Below are positions 46,201 through 59,948 of a DNA stretch of 64,000 nucleotides, piece by piece. Origin of the DNA: Osmia lignaria lignaria (Eukaryota > Arthropoda > Insecta > Hymenoptera > Megachilidae). Both the position numbers and the translations under genes were made by a program. The notes under the pieces are model-generated. The model made no database searches and was not told the origin of the DNA. It saw only the letters and a program-made list of their open reading frames with translations. How positions within the stretch are numbered: the stretch's first letter is position 1; every line of letters starts with the position of its first letter. Location: the NCBI RefSeq assembly GCF_051020975.1, contig NW_027478168.1, positions 10,726,001 to 10,790,000 on the forward strand, written 5' to 3'.

Positions 46201-49200
46201 TTTGCGGCTCGCACTAGTGCAGAGTTATCTCAAAGAAAGGGGCCACGGTGTTTCTGTATCTCTATTATGTTGGTGCGGCTTCGGAACTTTTAAATATCTC
46301 GATACATCTCGAAAACTACGCTTCTGATCAAAAAATATCATAGAACCTAAATTGTAGGAAACATAATTCTCTACAAAAAAGGTCTCTTAACATTTTGCCA
46401 TAGCTCGCTTCGTTTCCGAGATATTTGCAGATATATCTCAAGGGAAGGGGCCTGACGGACATATTTCGAGATATTTCTTCTTCTTGTTATTCTTCTTCTG
46501 CACAGCTAAGCTGGAAGTGGCATTTACAGCTCGCAATAGTGCAGAGTTATCTCAAAGAACGGGGCCACGGTGTTTCTGTATCTCTATTATGTTGGTGCGG
46601 CTTCGGAACTTTTAAATATCTTGATATATCTCGAGAACTACGCATCTGATCAAAAAATATCATAGAACATAAAAAGTAGGAAACTTAATTCTCTACAAAA
46701 AAGGTCTCTTAACATTTTGCCATAGCTCGCTTCGTTTCCGAGATATTTGCAGATTTATCTCAAGGGAAGGGGCCTGACGGACATATTTCGAGATATTTCT
46801 TCTTCTTGTTGTTCTTCTTCTGCACAGCTAAGCTGGAAGTGGCATTTGCAGCTCGCAATAGTGCAGAGTTATCTCAAAGAAAGGGGCCACGGTGTTTCTG
46901 TATCTCTATTATGTTGGTGCGGCTTCGGAACTTTTAAATATCTCGATATATCTCGAAAACTACGCTTCTGATCAAAAAATATCATAGAGCATAGATTGTA
47001 GGAAACTTAATTCTCTACAAAAAAGGTCTCTTAACATTTTGCCATAGCTCTCTTCGTTTCCGAGATATTTGCAGATTTATCTCAAGGGAAGGGGCCTGAC
47101 CGACATATTTCGAGATATTTCTTCTTCTTGTTGTTCTTCTTCTGCACAGCTAAGCTGGAAGTGGCATTTGCAGCTCGCCATAGTGCAGAGTTATCTCAAA
47201 GAAAGGGGCCACGGTGTTTCTGTATCTCTATTATGTTGGTGCGGCTTCGGAACTTTTAAATATCTTGATATATCTCGAGAACTACGCATCTGATCAAAAA
47301 ATATCATAGAACATGAAAAGTAGGAAACTTAATTATCTACAAAAAAGGTCTCTTAACATTTTGCCATAGCTCGCTTCGTTTCCGAGATATTTGCAGATTT
47401 ATCTCAAGGGATGGGGCCTGACGGACATATTTCGAGATATTTCTTCTTCTTGTTGTTCTTCTTCTGCACAGCTAAGCTGGAAGTGGCATTTGCGGCTCGC
47501 ACTAGTGCAGAGTTATCTCAAAGAAAGGGGCCACGGTGTTTCTGTATCTCTATTATGTTGGTGCGGCTTCGGAACTTTTAAATATCTCGATACATCTCGA
47601 AAACTACGCTTCTGATCAAAAAATATCATAGAACCTAAAAAGTAGGAAACTTAATTCTCTACAAAAAAGGTCTCTTAACATTTTGCCATAGCTCGCTTCG
47701 TTTCCGAGATATTTGCAGATTTATCTCAAGGGAAGGGGCCTAACGGACATATTTCGAGATATTTCTTCTTCTTGTTGTTCTTCTTCTGCACAGCTAAACT
47801 GGAAGTGGCATTTCCAGCTCGCAATAGTGCAGAGTTATCTCAAAGAGAGGGGCCACGGTGTTTCTGTATCTCTATTATGTTGGTGCGGCTTCGGAACTTT
47901 TAAATATCTTGATATATCTCGAGAACTACGCATCTGATCAAAAAATATCATAGAAGATAAAAAGTAGGAAACTCAATTCTCTACAAAAAAGGTCTCTTAA
48001 CATTTTGCCATAGCTCGCTTCGTTTCCGAGATATTTGCAGATTTATCTCAAGGGAAGGGGCCTGACGGACATATTTCGAGATATTTCTTCTTCTTGTTGT
48101 TCTTCTTCTGCACAGCTAAGCTGGAAGTGGCATTTGCGGCTCGCACTAGTGCAGAGTTATCTCAAAGAAAGGGGCCACGGTGTTTCTGTATCCCTATTAT
48201 GTTGGTGCGGCTTCGGAACTTTTAAATATCTCGATATATCTCGAAAACTACGCTTCGGATCAAAAAATATCATAGAACATAAATTGTAGGAAACATAATT
48301 CTCTACAAAAAACGTCTCTCAACATTTTGCCATAGCTCGCTTCGTTTCCGAGATATTTGCAGATTTATCTCAAGGGAAGGGGCCTGACGGACATATTTCG
48401 AGATATTTCTTCTTCTTGTTGTTCTTCTTCTGCACAGCTAAACTGGAAGTGGCATTTGCGGCTCGCACTAGTGCAGAGTTATCTCAAAGAAAGGGGCCAC
48501 GGTGTTTCTGTATCTCTATTATGTTGGTGCGGCTTCGGAACTTTTAAATATCTCGATACATCTCGAAAACTACGCTTCTGATCAAAAAATATCATAGAAC
48601 CTAGATTGTAGGAAACATAATTCTCTACAAAAAAGGTCTCTTAACATTTTGCCATAGCTCGCTTCGTTTCCGAGATATTTGCAGATATATCTCAAGGGAA
48701 GGGGCCTGACGGACATATTTCGAGATATTTCTTCTTCTTGTTATTCTTCTTCTGCACAGCTAAGCTGGAAGTGGCATTTTCAGCTCGCAATAGTGCAGAG
48801 TTATCTCAAAGAACGGGGCCACGGTGTTTCTGTATCTCTATTATGTTGGTGCGGCTTCGGAACTTTTAAATATCTTGATATATCTCGAGAACTACGCATC
48901 TGATCAAAAAATATCATAGAACATAAAAAGTAGGAAACTTAATTCTCTACAAAAAAGGTCTCTTAACATTTTGCCATAGCTCGCTTGGTTTCCGAGATAT
49001 TTGCAGATTTATCTCAAGGGAAGGGGCCTGACGGACATATTTCGAGATATTTCTTCTTCTTGTTGTTCTTCTTCTGCACAGCTAAGCTGGAAGTGGCATT
49101 TGCGGCTCGCACTAGTGCAGAGTTATCTCAAAGAAAGGGGCCACGGTGTTTCTGTATCTCTATTATGTTGGTGCGGCTTCGGAACTTTTAAATATCTCGA

Positions 49201-52200
49201 TATATCTCGAAAACTACGCTTCCGATCAAAAAATATCATAGAACATAAATTGTAGGAAACATAATTCTCTACAAAAAAGGTCTCTTAACATTTTGCCATA
49301 GCTCGCTTCGTTTCCGAGAGATTTGCAGATATATCTCAAGGGAAGGGGCCTGACGGACATATTTCGAGATATTTCTTCTTCTTGTTGTTCTTCTTCTGCA
49401 CAGCTAAGCTGGAAGTGGCATTTGCGGCTCGCACTAGTGCAGAGTTATCTCAAAGAAAGGGGCCACGGTGTTTCTGTATCCCTATTATGTTGGTGCGGCT
49501 TCGGAACTTTTAAATATCTCGATATATCTCGAAAACTACGCTTCTGATCAAAAACTATCATAGAACATAAATTGTAGGAAACTTAATTCTCTACAAAAAA
49601 GGTCTCTTAACATTTTGCCATAGCTCTCTTCGTTTCCGAGATATTTGCAGATTTATCTCAAGGGAAGGGGCCTGACGGACATATTTGGAGATATTTCTTC
49701 TTCTTGTTGTTCTTCTTCTGCACAGCTAAGCTGGAAGTGGCATTTGCAGCTCGCAATAGTGCAGAGTTATCTCAAAGAAAGGGGCCACGGTGTTTCTGTA
49801 TCTCTATTATGTTGGTGCGGCTTCGGAACTTTTAAATATCTTGATATATCTCGAGAACTACGCATCTGATCAAAAAATATCATAGAACATAAAAAGTAGG
49901 AAACTTAATTCTCTACAAAAAAGGTCTCTTAACATTTTGCCATAGCTCGCTTGGTTTCCGAGATATTTGCAGATTTATCTCAAGGGATGGGGCCTGACGG
50001 ACATATTTCGAGATATTTCTTCTTCTTGTTGTTCTTCTTCTGCACAGCTAAGCTGGAAGTGGCATTTGCGGCTCGCACTAGTGCAGAGTTATCTCAAAGA
50101 AAGGGGCCACGGTGTTTCTGTATCTCTATTATGTTGGTGCGGCTTCGGAACTTTTAAATATCTCGATATATCTCGAAAACTACGCTTCCGATCAAAAAAT
50201 ATCATAGAACATAAATTGTAGGAAACATAATTCTCTACAAAAAAGGTCTCTTAACATTTTGCCATAGCTCGCTTCGTTTCCGAGAGATTTGCAGATATAT
50301 CTCAAGGGAAGGGGCCTGACGGACATATTTCGAGATATTTCTTCTTCTTGTTGTTCTTCTTCTGCACAGCTAAGCTGGAAGTGGCATTTGCGGCTCGCAC
50401 TAGTGCAGAGTTATCTCAAAGAAAGGGGCCACGGTGTTTCTGTATCCCTATTATGTTGGTGCGGCTTCGGAACTTTTAAATATCTCGATATATCTCGAAA
50501 ACTACGCTTCTGATCAAAAACTATCATAGAACATAAATTGTAGGAAACTTAATTCTCTACAAAAAAGGTCTCTTAACATTTTGCCATAGCTCTCTTCGTT
50601 TCCGAGATATTTGCAGATTTATCTCAAGGGAAGGGGCCTGACGGACATATTTCGAGATATTTCATCTTCTTGTTGTTCTTCTTCTGCACAGCTAAGCTGG
50701 AAGTGGCATTTGCAGCTCGCAATAGTGCAGAGTTATCTCAAAGAAAGGGGCCACGGTGTTTCTGTATCTCTATTATGTTGGTGCGGCTTCGGAACTTTTA
50801 AATATCTTGATATATCTCGAAAACTACGCATCTGATCAAAAAATATCATAGAACATAAAAAGTAGGAAACATAATTCTCTACAAAAAAGGTCTCTTAACA
50901 TTTTGCCATAGCTCGCTTCGTTTCCGAGATATTTGCAGATATATCTCAAGGGAAGGGGCCTGACGGACATATTTCGAGATATTTCTTCTTCTTGTTGTTC
51001 TTCTTCTGCACAGCTAAGCTGGAAGTGGCATTTGCGGCTCGCACTAGTGCAGAGTTATCTCAAAGAAAGGGGCCACGGTGTTTCTGTATCCCTATTATGT
51101 TGGTGCGGCTTCGGAACTTTTAAATATCTCGATATATCTCGAAAACTACGCTTCTGATCAAAAAATATCATAGAACATAAATTGTAGGAAACTTAATTCT
51201 CTACAAAAAAGGTCTCTTAACATTTTGCCATAGCTCTCTTGGTTTCCGAGATATTTGCAGATTTATCTCAAGGGAAGGGGCCTGACGAACATATTTCGAG
51301 ATATTTCTTCTTCTTGTTGTTCTTCTTCTGCACAGCTAAGCTGGAAGTGGCATTTGCAGCTCGCAATAGTGCAGAGTTATCTCAAAGAAAGGGGCCACGG
51401 TGTTTCTGTATCTCTATTATGTTGGTGCGGCTTCGGAACTTTTAAATATCTCGATATATCTCGAAAACTACGCTTCTGATCAAAAAATATCATAGAACAT
51501 AAATTGTAGGAAACAGAATTCTCTACAAAAAAGGCCTCTTAACATTTTGCCATAGCTCGCTTCGTTTCCGAGATATTTGCAGATATATCTCAAGGGAAGG
51601 GGCCTGACGGACATATTTCGAGATATTTCTTCTTCTTGTTGTTCTTCTTCTGCACAGCTAAGCTGGAAGTGGCATTTGCGGCTCGCACTAGTGCAGAGTT
51701 ATCTCAAAGAAAGGGGCCACGGTGTTTCTGTATCTCTATTATGTTGGTGCGGCTTCGGAACTTTTAAATATCTCGATACATCTCGAAAACTACGCTTCTG
51801 ATCAAAAAATATCATAGAACCTGGATTGTAGGAAACATAATTCTCTACAAAAAAGGTCTCTTAACATTTTGCCATAGCTCGCTCCGTTTCCGAGATATTT
51901 GCAGATATATCTCAAGGGAAGGGGCCTGACGGACATATTTCGAGATATTTCTTCTTCTTGTTATTCTTCTTCTGCACAGCTAAGCTGGAAGTGGCATTTA
52001 CAGCTCGCAATAGTGCAGAGTTATCTCAAAGAACGGGGCCACGGTGTTTCTGTATCTCTATTATGTTGGTGCGGCTTCGGAACTTTTAAATATCTTGATA
52101 TATCTCGAGAACTACGCATCTGATCAAAAAATATCATAGAACATAAAAAGTAGGAAACTTAATTCTCTACAAAAAAGGTCTCTTAACATTTTGCCATAGC

Positions 52201-54474
52201 TCGCTTCGTTTCCGAGATATTTGCAGATTTATCTCAAGGGAAGGGGCCTGACGGACATATTTCGAGATATTTCTTCTTCTTGTTGTTCTTCTTCTGCACA
52301 GCTAAGCTGGAAGTGGCATTTGCAGCTCGCAATAGTGCAGAGTTATCTCAAAGAAAGGGGCCACGGTGTTTCTGTATCTCTATTATGTTGGTGCGGCTTC
52401 GGAACTTTTAAATATCTCGATATATCTCGAAAACTACGCTTCTGATCAAAAAATATCATAGAGCATAAATTGTAGGAAACTTAATTCTCTACAAAAAAGG
52501 TCTCTTAACATTTTGCCATAGCTCTCTTCGTTTCCGAGATATTTGCAGATTTATCTCAAGGGAAGGGGCCTGACCGACATATTTCGAGATATTTCTTCTT
52601 CTTGTTGTTCGTCTTCTGCACAGCTAAGCTGGAAGTGGCATTTGCAGCTCGCCATAGTGCAGAGTTATCTCAAAGAAAGGGGCCACGGTGTTTCTGTATC
52701 TCTATTATGTTGGTGCGGCTTCGGAACTTTTAAATATCTTGATATATCTCGAGAACTACGCATCTGATCAAAAAATATCATAGAACATGAAAAGTAGGAA
52801 ACTTAATTATCTACAAAAAAGGTCTCTTAACATTTTGCCATAGCTCGCTTCGTTTCCGAGATATTTGCAGATTTATCTCAAGGGATGGGGCCTGACGGAC
52901 ATATTTCGAGATATTTCTTCTTCTTGTTGTTCTTCTTCTGCACAGCTAAGCTGGAAGTGGCATTTGCGGCTCGCACTAGTGCAGAGTTATCTCAAAGAAA
53001 GGGGTCACGGTGTTTCTGTATCTCTATTATGTTGGTGCGGCTTCGGAACTTTTAAATATCTCGATATATCTCGAAAACTACGCTTCTGATCAAAAAATAT
53101 CATAGAACATAAATTGTAGGAAACAGAATTCTCTACAAAAAAGGTCTCTTAACATTTTGCCATAGCTCGCTTCGTTTCCGAGATATTTGCAGATATATCT
53201 CAAGGGAAGGGGCCTGACGGACATATTTCGAGATATTTCTTCTTCTTGTTGTTCTTCTTCTGCACAGCTAAGCTGGAAGTGGCATTTGCGGCTCGCACTA
53301 GTGCAGAGTTATCTCAAAGAAAGGGGCCACGGTGTTTCTGTATCTCTATTATGTTGGTGCGGCTTCGGAACTTTTAAATATCTCGATACATCTCGAAAAC
53401 TACGCTTCTGATCAAAAAATATCATAGAACCTAAAAAGTAGGAAACTTAATTCTCTACAAAAAAGGTCTCTTAACATTTTGCCATAGCTCGCTTCGTTTC
53501 CGAGATATTTGCAGATTTATCTCAAGGGAAGGGGCCTAACGGACATATTTCGAGATATTTCTTCTTCTTGTTGTTCTTCTTCTGCACAGCTAAACTGGAA
53601 GTGGCATTTCCAGCTCGCAATAGTGCAGAGTTATCTCAAAGAGAGGGGCCACGGTGTTTCTGTATCTCTATTATGTTGGTGCGGCTTCGGAACTTTTAAA
53701 TATCTTGATATATCTCGAGAACTACGCATCTGATCAAAAAATATCATAGAAGATAAAAAGTAGGAAACTCAATTCTCTACAAAAAAGGTCTCTTAACATT
53801 TTGCCATAGCTCGCTTCGTTTCCGAGATATTTGCAGATTTATCTCAAGGGAAGGGGCCTGACGGACATATTTCGAGATATTTCTTCTTCTTGTTGTTCTT
53901 CTTCTGCACAGCTAAGCTGGAAGTGGCATTTGCGGCTCGCACTAGTGCAGAGTTATCTCAAAGAAAGGGGCCACGGTGTTTCTGTATCCCTATTATGTTG
54001 GTGCGGCTTCGGAACTTTTAAATATCTCGATATATCTCGAAAACTACGCTTCGGATCAAAAAATATCATAGAACATAAATTGTAGGAAACATAATTCTCT
54101 ACAAAAAACGTCTCTCAACATTTTGCCATAGCTCGCTTCGTTTCCGAGATATTTGCAGATTCAGCTCAAAGGAACTGGCCTGACGGACATATTTCGAGAT
54201 ATTTCTTCTTCTTGTTGTTCTTCCTCTGCACAGCTAAGCTGGAAGTGGCATTTGCAGCTCGCAATAGTGCAGAGTTATCTCAAAGAAAGGGGCCACGGTG
54301 TTTCTGTATCTCTATTATGTTGGTGCGGCTTCGGAACTTTTAAATATCTTGATATATCTCGAGAACTACGCATCTGATCAAAAAATATCATAGAACATAA
54401 AAAGTAGGAAACTTAATTCTCTACAAAAAAGGTCTCTTAACATTTTGCCATAGCTCGCTTGGTTTCCGAGATAT
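43205..54474 (+). repeat. Mosaic of recurring satellite modules (35 monomers)
   Basis: No single period dominates; short modules recur at different distances. The four-monomer module 42561-43848 (gttattcttc; catagagcat; cctgaccgac; caagggatgggg) recurs at 46425 (12 monomers later) and 51899. The module 43849-45136 recurs at 48679-49966 (4,830 bp, 15 monomers). The pair 47713+48035 (gcctaacgg with agagagggg; gcttcggatc) recurs at 53509+53831 (5,796 bp, 18 monomers). Monomers 45459 and 45781 are adjacent near-copies with ctagtgaagag. The 'a b c d' series of the tetramer HOR first appears here at 44171-45458. Confidence 0.85.
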
Positions 54475-55440
54475 TTGCAGATTTATCTCAAGGGAAGGGG
54501 CCTGACGGACATATTTCGAGATATTTCTTCTTCTTGTTGTTCTTCTTCTGCACAGCTAAGCTGGAAGTGGCATTTGCGGCTCGCACTAGTGCAGAGTTAT
54601 CTCAAAGAAAGGGGCCACGGTGTTTCTGTATCTCTATTATGTTGGTGCGGCTTCGGAACTTTTAAATATCTCGATATATCTCGAAAACTACGCTTCCGAT
54701 CAAAAAATATCATAGAACATAAATTGTAGGAAACTTAATTCTCTACAAAAAAGGTCTCTTAACATTTTGCCATAGCTCGCTTGGTTTCCGAGATATTTGC
54801 AGATTTATCTCAAGGGAAGGGGCCTGACGGACATATTTCGAGATATTTCTTCTTCTTGTTGTTCTTCTTCTGCACAGCTAAGCTGGAAGTGGCATTTGCG
54901 GCTCGCACTAGTGCAGAGTTATCTCAAAGAAAGGGGCCACGGTGTTTCTGTATCTCTATTATGTTGGTGCGGCTTCGGAACTTTTAAATATCTCGATATA
55001 TCTCGAAAACTACGCTTCCGATCAAAAAATATCATAGAACATAAATTGTAGGAAACATAATTCTCTACAAAAAAGGTCTCTTAACATTTTGCCATAGCTC
55101 GCTTCGTTTCCGAGAGATTTGCAGATATATCTCAAGGGAAGGGGCCTGACGGACATATTTCGAGATATTTCTTCTTCTTGTTGTTCTTCTTCTGCACAGC
55201 TAAGCTGGAAGTGGCATTTGCGGCTCGCACTAGTGCAGAGTTATCTCAAAGAAAGGGGCCACGGTGTTTCTGTATCCCTATTATGTTGGTGCGGCTTCGG
55301 AACTTTTAAATATCTCGATATATCTCGAAAACTACGCTTCTGATCAAAAACTATCATAGAACATAAATTGTAGGAAACTTAATTCTCTACAAAAAAGGTC
55401 TCTTAACATTTTGCCATAGCTCTCTTCGTTTCCGAGATAT

Positions 55441-55762
55441 TTGCAGATTTATCTCAAGGGAAGGGGCCTGACGGACATATTTGGAGATATTTCTTCTTCT
55501 TGTTGTTCTTCTTCTGCACAGCTAAGCTGGAAGTGGCATTTGCAGCTCGCAATAGTGCAGAGTTATCTCAAAGAAAGGGGCCACGGTGTTTCTGTATCCC
55601 TATTATGTTGGTGCGGCTTCGGAACTTTTAAATATCTCGATATATCTCGAAAACTACGCTTCTGATCAAAAACTATCATAGAACATAAATTGTAGGAAAC
55701 TTAATTCTCTACAAAAAAGGTCTCTTAACATTTTGCCATAGCTCTCTTCGTTTCCGAGATAT
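55441..55762 (+). repeat. Chimeric monomer, tetramer type c left and b right
   Basis: atatttggagat near 55478 and gcagctcgcaatag near 55542 are type c; tatcccta at 55595-55602 and aaaaactatcat near 55670 are type b. The switch lies between about 55556 and 55599, and a full c monomer follows at 55763. Confidence 0.88.
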
Positions 55763-56406
55763 TTGCAGATTTATCTCAAGGGAAGGGGCCTGACGGACAT
55801 ATTTGGAGATATTTCTTCTTCTTGTTGTTCTTCTTCTGCACAGCTAAGCTGGAAGTGGCATTTGCAGCTCGCAATAGTGCAGAGTTATCTCAAAGAAAGG
55901 GGCCACGGTGTTTCTGTATCTCTATTATGTTGGTGCGGCTTCGGAACTTTTAAATATCTTGATATATCTCGAGAATTACGCATCTGATCAAAAAATATCA
56001 TAGAACATAAAAAGTAGGAAACTTAATTCTCTACAAAAAAGGTCTCTTAACATTTTGCCATAGCTCGCTTCGTTTCCGAGATATTTGCAGATTTATCTCA
56101 AAGGAAGGGGCCTGACGGACATATTTCGAGATATTTCTTCTTCTTGTTGTTCTTCTTCTGCACAGCTAAGCTGGAAGTGGCATTTGCGGCTCGCACTAGT
56201 GCAGAGTTATCTCAAAGAAAGGGGCCACGGTGTTTCTGTATCTCTATTATGTTGGTGCGGCTTCGGAACTTTTAAATATCTCGATATATCTCGAAAACTA
56301 CGCTTCTGATCAAAAAATATCATAGAACATAAATTGTAGGAAACATAATTCTCTACAAAAAAGGTCTCTTAACATTTTGCCATAGCTCGCTTGGTTTCCG
56401 AGATAT

Positions 56407-56728
56407 TTGCAGATTTATCTCAAGGGAAGGGGCCTGACGGACATATTTCGAGATATTTCTTCTTCTTGTTGTTCTTCTTCTGCACAGCTAAGCTGGAAGT
56501 GGCATTTGCGGCTCGCACTAGTGCAGAGTTATCTCAAAGAAAGGGGCCACGGTGTTTCTGTATCCCTATTATGTTGGTGCGGCTTCGGAACTTTTAAATA
56601 TCTCGATATATCTCGAAAACTACGCTTCTGATCAAAAACTATCATAGAACATAAATTGTAGGAAACTTAATTCTCTACAAAAAAGGTCTCTTAACATTTT
56701 GCCATAGCTCTCTTCGTTTCCGAGATAT
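56407..56728 (+). repeat. Chimeric monomer, tetramer type a left and b right
   Basis: The upstream cttggtttcc and gcagattta are type a; tatccctatt at 56561-56570 and aaaaactatcat near 56634 are type b. The fusion removes one monomer, so this unit is a trimer (a/b, c, d). Confidence 0.88.
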
Positions 56729-58338
56729 TTGCAGATTTATCTCAAGGGAAGGGGCCTGACGGACATATTTGGAGATATTTCTTCTTCTTGTTGTTCTTCT
56801 TCTGCACAGCTAAGCTGGAAGTGGCATTTGCAGCTCGCAATAGTGCAGAGTTATCTCAAAGAAAGGGGCCACGGTGTTTCTGTATCTCTATTATGTTGGT
56901 GCGGCTTCGGAACTTTTAAATATCTTGATATATCTCGAGAACTACGCATCTGATCAAAAAATATCATAGAACATAAAAAGTAGGAAACTTAATTGTCTAC
57001 AAAAAAGGTCTCTTAACATTTTGCGATAGCTCGCTTCGTTTCCGAGATATTTGCAGATTTATCTCAAAGGAAGGGGCCTGACGGACATATTTCGAGATAT
57101 TTCTTCTTCTTGTTGTTCTTCTTCTGCACAGCTAAGCTGGAAGTGGCATTTGCGGCTCGCACTAGTGCAGAGTTATCTCAAAGAAAGGGGCCACGGTGTT
57201 TCTGTATCTCTATTATGTTGGTGCGGCTTCGGAACTTTTAAATATCTCGATATATCTCGAAAACTACGCTTCTGATCAAAAAATATCATAGAACATAAAT
57301 TGTAGGAAACATAATTCTCTACAAAAAAGGTCTCTTAACATTTTGCCATAGCTCGCTTGGTTTCCGAGATATTTGCAGATTTATCTCAAGGGAAGGGGCC
57401 TGACGGACATATTTCGAGATATTTCTTCTTCTTGTTGTTCTTCTTCTGCACAGCTAAGCTGGAAGTGGCATTTGCGGCTCGCACTAGTGCAGAGTTATCT
57501 CAAAGAAAGGGGCCACGGTGTTTCTGTATCTCTATTATGTTGGTGCGGCTTCGGAACTTTTAAATATCTCGATATATCTCGAAAACTACGCTTCCGATCA
57601 AAAAATATCATAGAACATAAATTGTAGGAAACATAATTCTCTACAAAAAAGGTCTCTTAACATTTTGCCATAGCTCGCTTCGTTTCCGAGAGATTTGCAG
57701 ATATATCTCAAGGGAAGGGGCCTGACGGACATATTTCGAGATATTTCTTCTTCTTGTTGTTCTTCTTCTGCACAGCTAAGCTGGAAGTGGCATTTGCGGC
57801 TCGCACTAGTGCAGAGTTATCTCAAAGAAAGGGGCCACGGTGTTTCTGTATCCCTATTATGTTGGTGCGGCTTCGGAACTTTTAAATATCTCGATATATC
57901 TCGAAAACTACGCTTCTGATCAAAAACTATCATAGAACATAAATTGTAGGAAACTTAATTCTCTACAAAAAAGGTCTCTTAACATTTTGCCATAGCTCTC
58001 TTCGTTTCCGAGATATTTGCAGATTTATCTCAAGGGAAGGGGCCTGACGGACATATTTGGAGATATTTCTTCTTCTTGTTGTTCTTCTTCTGCACAGCTA
58101 AGCTGGAAGTGGCATTTGCAGCTCGCAATAGTGCAGAGTTATCTCAAAGAAAGGGGCCACGGTGTTTCTGTATCTCTATTATGTTGGTGCGGCTTCGGAA
58201 CTTTTAAATATCTTGATATATCTCGAGAACTACGCATCTGATCAAAAAATATCATAGAACATAAAAAGTAGGAAACTTAATTCTCTACAAAAAAGGTCTC
58301 TTAACATTTTGCCATAGCTCGCTTCGTTTCCGAGATAT

Positions 58339-58660
58339 TTGCAGATTTATCTCAAAGGAAGGGGCCTGACGGACATATTTGGAGATATTTCTTCTTCTTG
58401 TTGTTCTTCTTCTGCACAGCTAAGCTGGAAGTGGCATTTGCAGCTCGCAATAGTGCAGAGTTATCTCAAAGAAAGGGGCCACGGTGTTTCTGTATCTCTA
58501 TTATGTCGGTGCGGCTTCGGAACTTTTAAATATCTTGATATATCTCGAGAACTACGCATCTGATCAAAAAATATCATAGAATATAAAAAGTAGGAAACTT
58601 AATTCTCTACAAAAAAGGTCTCTTAACATTTTGCCATAGCTCGCTTGGTTTCCGAGATAT
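58339..58660 (+). repeat. Chimeric monomer, tetramer type d left and c right
   Basis: ctcaaaggaagg at 58351-58362 is the type d marker, but acatatttggagat near 58374 and everything after it are type c. The switch lies within about 25 bp (58356-58381), the narrowest breakpoint interval I could define. It also has a private change in ttatgtcggtgcgg. Confidence 0.87.
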
Positions 58661-59948
58661 TTGCAGATTTATCTCAAGGGAAGGGGCCTGACGGACATGT
58701 TTCGAGATATTTCTTCTTCTTGTTGTTCTTCTTCTGCACAGCTAAGCTGGAAGTGGCATTTGCGGCTCGCACTAGTGCAGAGTTATCTCAAAGAAAGGGG
58801 CCACGGTGTTTCTGTATCTCTATTATGTTGGTGCGGCTTCGGAACTTTTAAATATCTCGATATATCTCGAAAACTACGCTTCCGATCAAAAAATATCATA
58901 GAACATAAATTGTAGGAAACATAATTCTCTACAAAAAAGGTCTCTTAACATTTTGCCATAGCTCGCTTCGTTTTCGAGAGATTTGCAGATATATCTCAAG
59001 GGAAGGGGCCTGACGGACATATTTCGAGATATTTCTTCTTCTTGTTGTTCTTCTTCTGCACAGCTAAGCTGGAAGTGGCATTTGCGGCTCGCACTAGTGC
59101 AGAGTTATCTCAAAGAAAGGGGCCACGGTGTTTCTGTATCCCTATTATGTTGGTGCGGCTTCGGAACTTTTAAATATCTCGATATATCTCGAAAACTACG
59201 CTTCTGATCAAAAACTATCATAGAACATAAGTTGTAGGAAACTTAATTGTCTACAAAAAAGGTCTCTTAACATTTTGCCATAGCTCTCTTCGTTTCCGAG
59301 ATATTTGCAGATTTATCTCAAGGGAAGGGGCCTGACGGACATATTTGGAGATATTTCTTCTTCTTGTTGTTCTTCTTCTGCACAGCTAAGCTGGAAGTGG
59401 CATTTGCAGCTCGCAATAGTGCAGAGTTATCTCAAAGAAAGGGGCCACGGTGTTTCTGTATCTCTATTATGTTGGTGCGGCTTCGGAACTTTTAAATATC
59501 TTGATATATCTCGAGAACTACGCATCTGATCAAAAAATATCATAGAACATAAAAAGTAGGAAACTTAATTCTCTACAAAAAAGGTCTCTTAACATTTTGC
59601 CATAGCTCGCTTCGTTTCCGAGATATTTGCAGATTTATCTCAAAGGAAGGGGCCTGACGGACATATTTCGAGATATTTCTTCTTCTTGTTGTTCTTCTTC
59701 TGCACAGCTAAGCTGGAAGTGGCATTTGCGGCTCGCACTAGTGCAGAGTTATTTCAAAGAAAGGGGCCACGGTGTTTCTGTATCCCTATTATGTTGGTGC
59801 GGCTTCGGAACTTTTAAATATCTCGATATATCTCGAAAACTACGCTTCTGATCAAAAAATATCATAGAACATAAATTGTAGGAAACTTAATTCTCTACAA
59901 AAAAGGTCTCTTAACATTTTGCCATAGCTCTCTTCGTTTCCGAGATAT

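Larger units (their letters stand above)
54475..59948 (+). repeat. Tetramer HOR 'abcd' (1,288 bp) with rearranged copies, 17 monomers
   Basis: Markers: a = cttggtttcc with gcttccgatc; b = ccgagagatttg, tatccctatt and aaaaactatcat; c = acatatttggagat; d = ctcaaaggaagg. In order: 54475 a, 54797 a, 55119 b, 55441 c/b, 55763 c, 56085 d, 56407 a/b, 56729 c, 57051 d, 57373 a, 57695 b, 58017 c, 58339 d/c, 58661 a, 58983 b, 59305 c, 59627 d. Slashes mark chimeras whose left part matches the first type and right part the second. The last two units show the clean 1,288-bp period; the earlier ones show expansion and contraction by single monomers. Element d also occurs alone at 62203. Confidence 0.92.
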
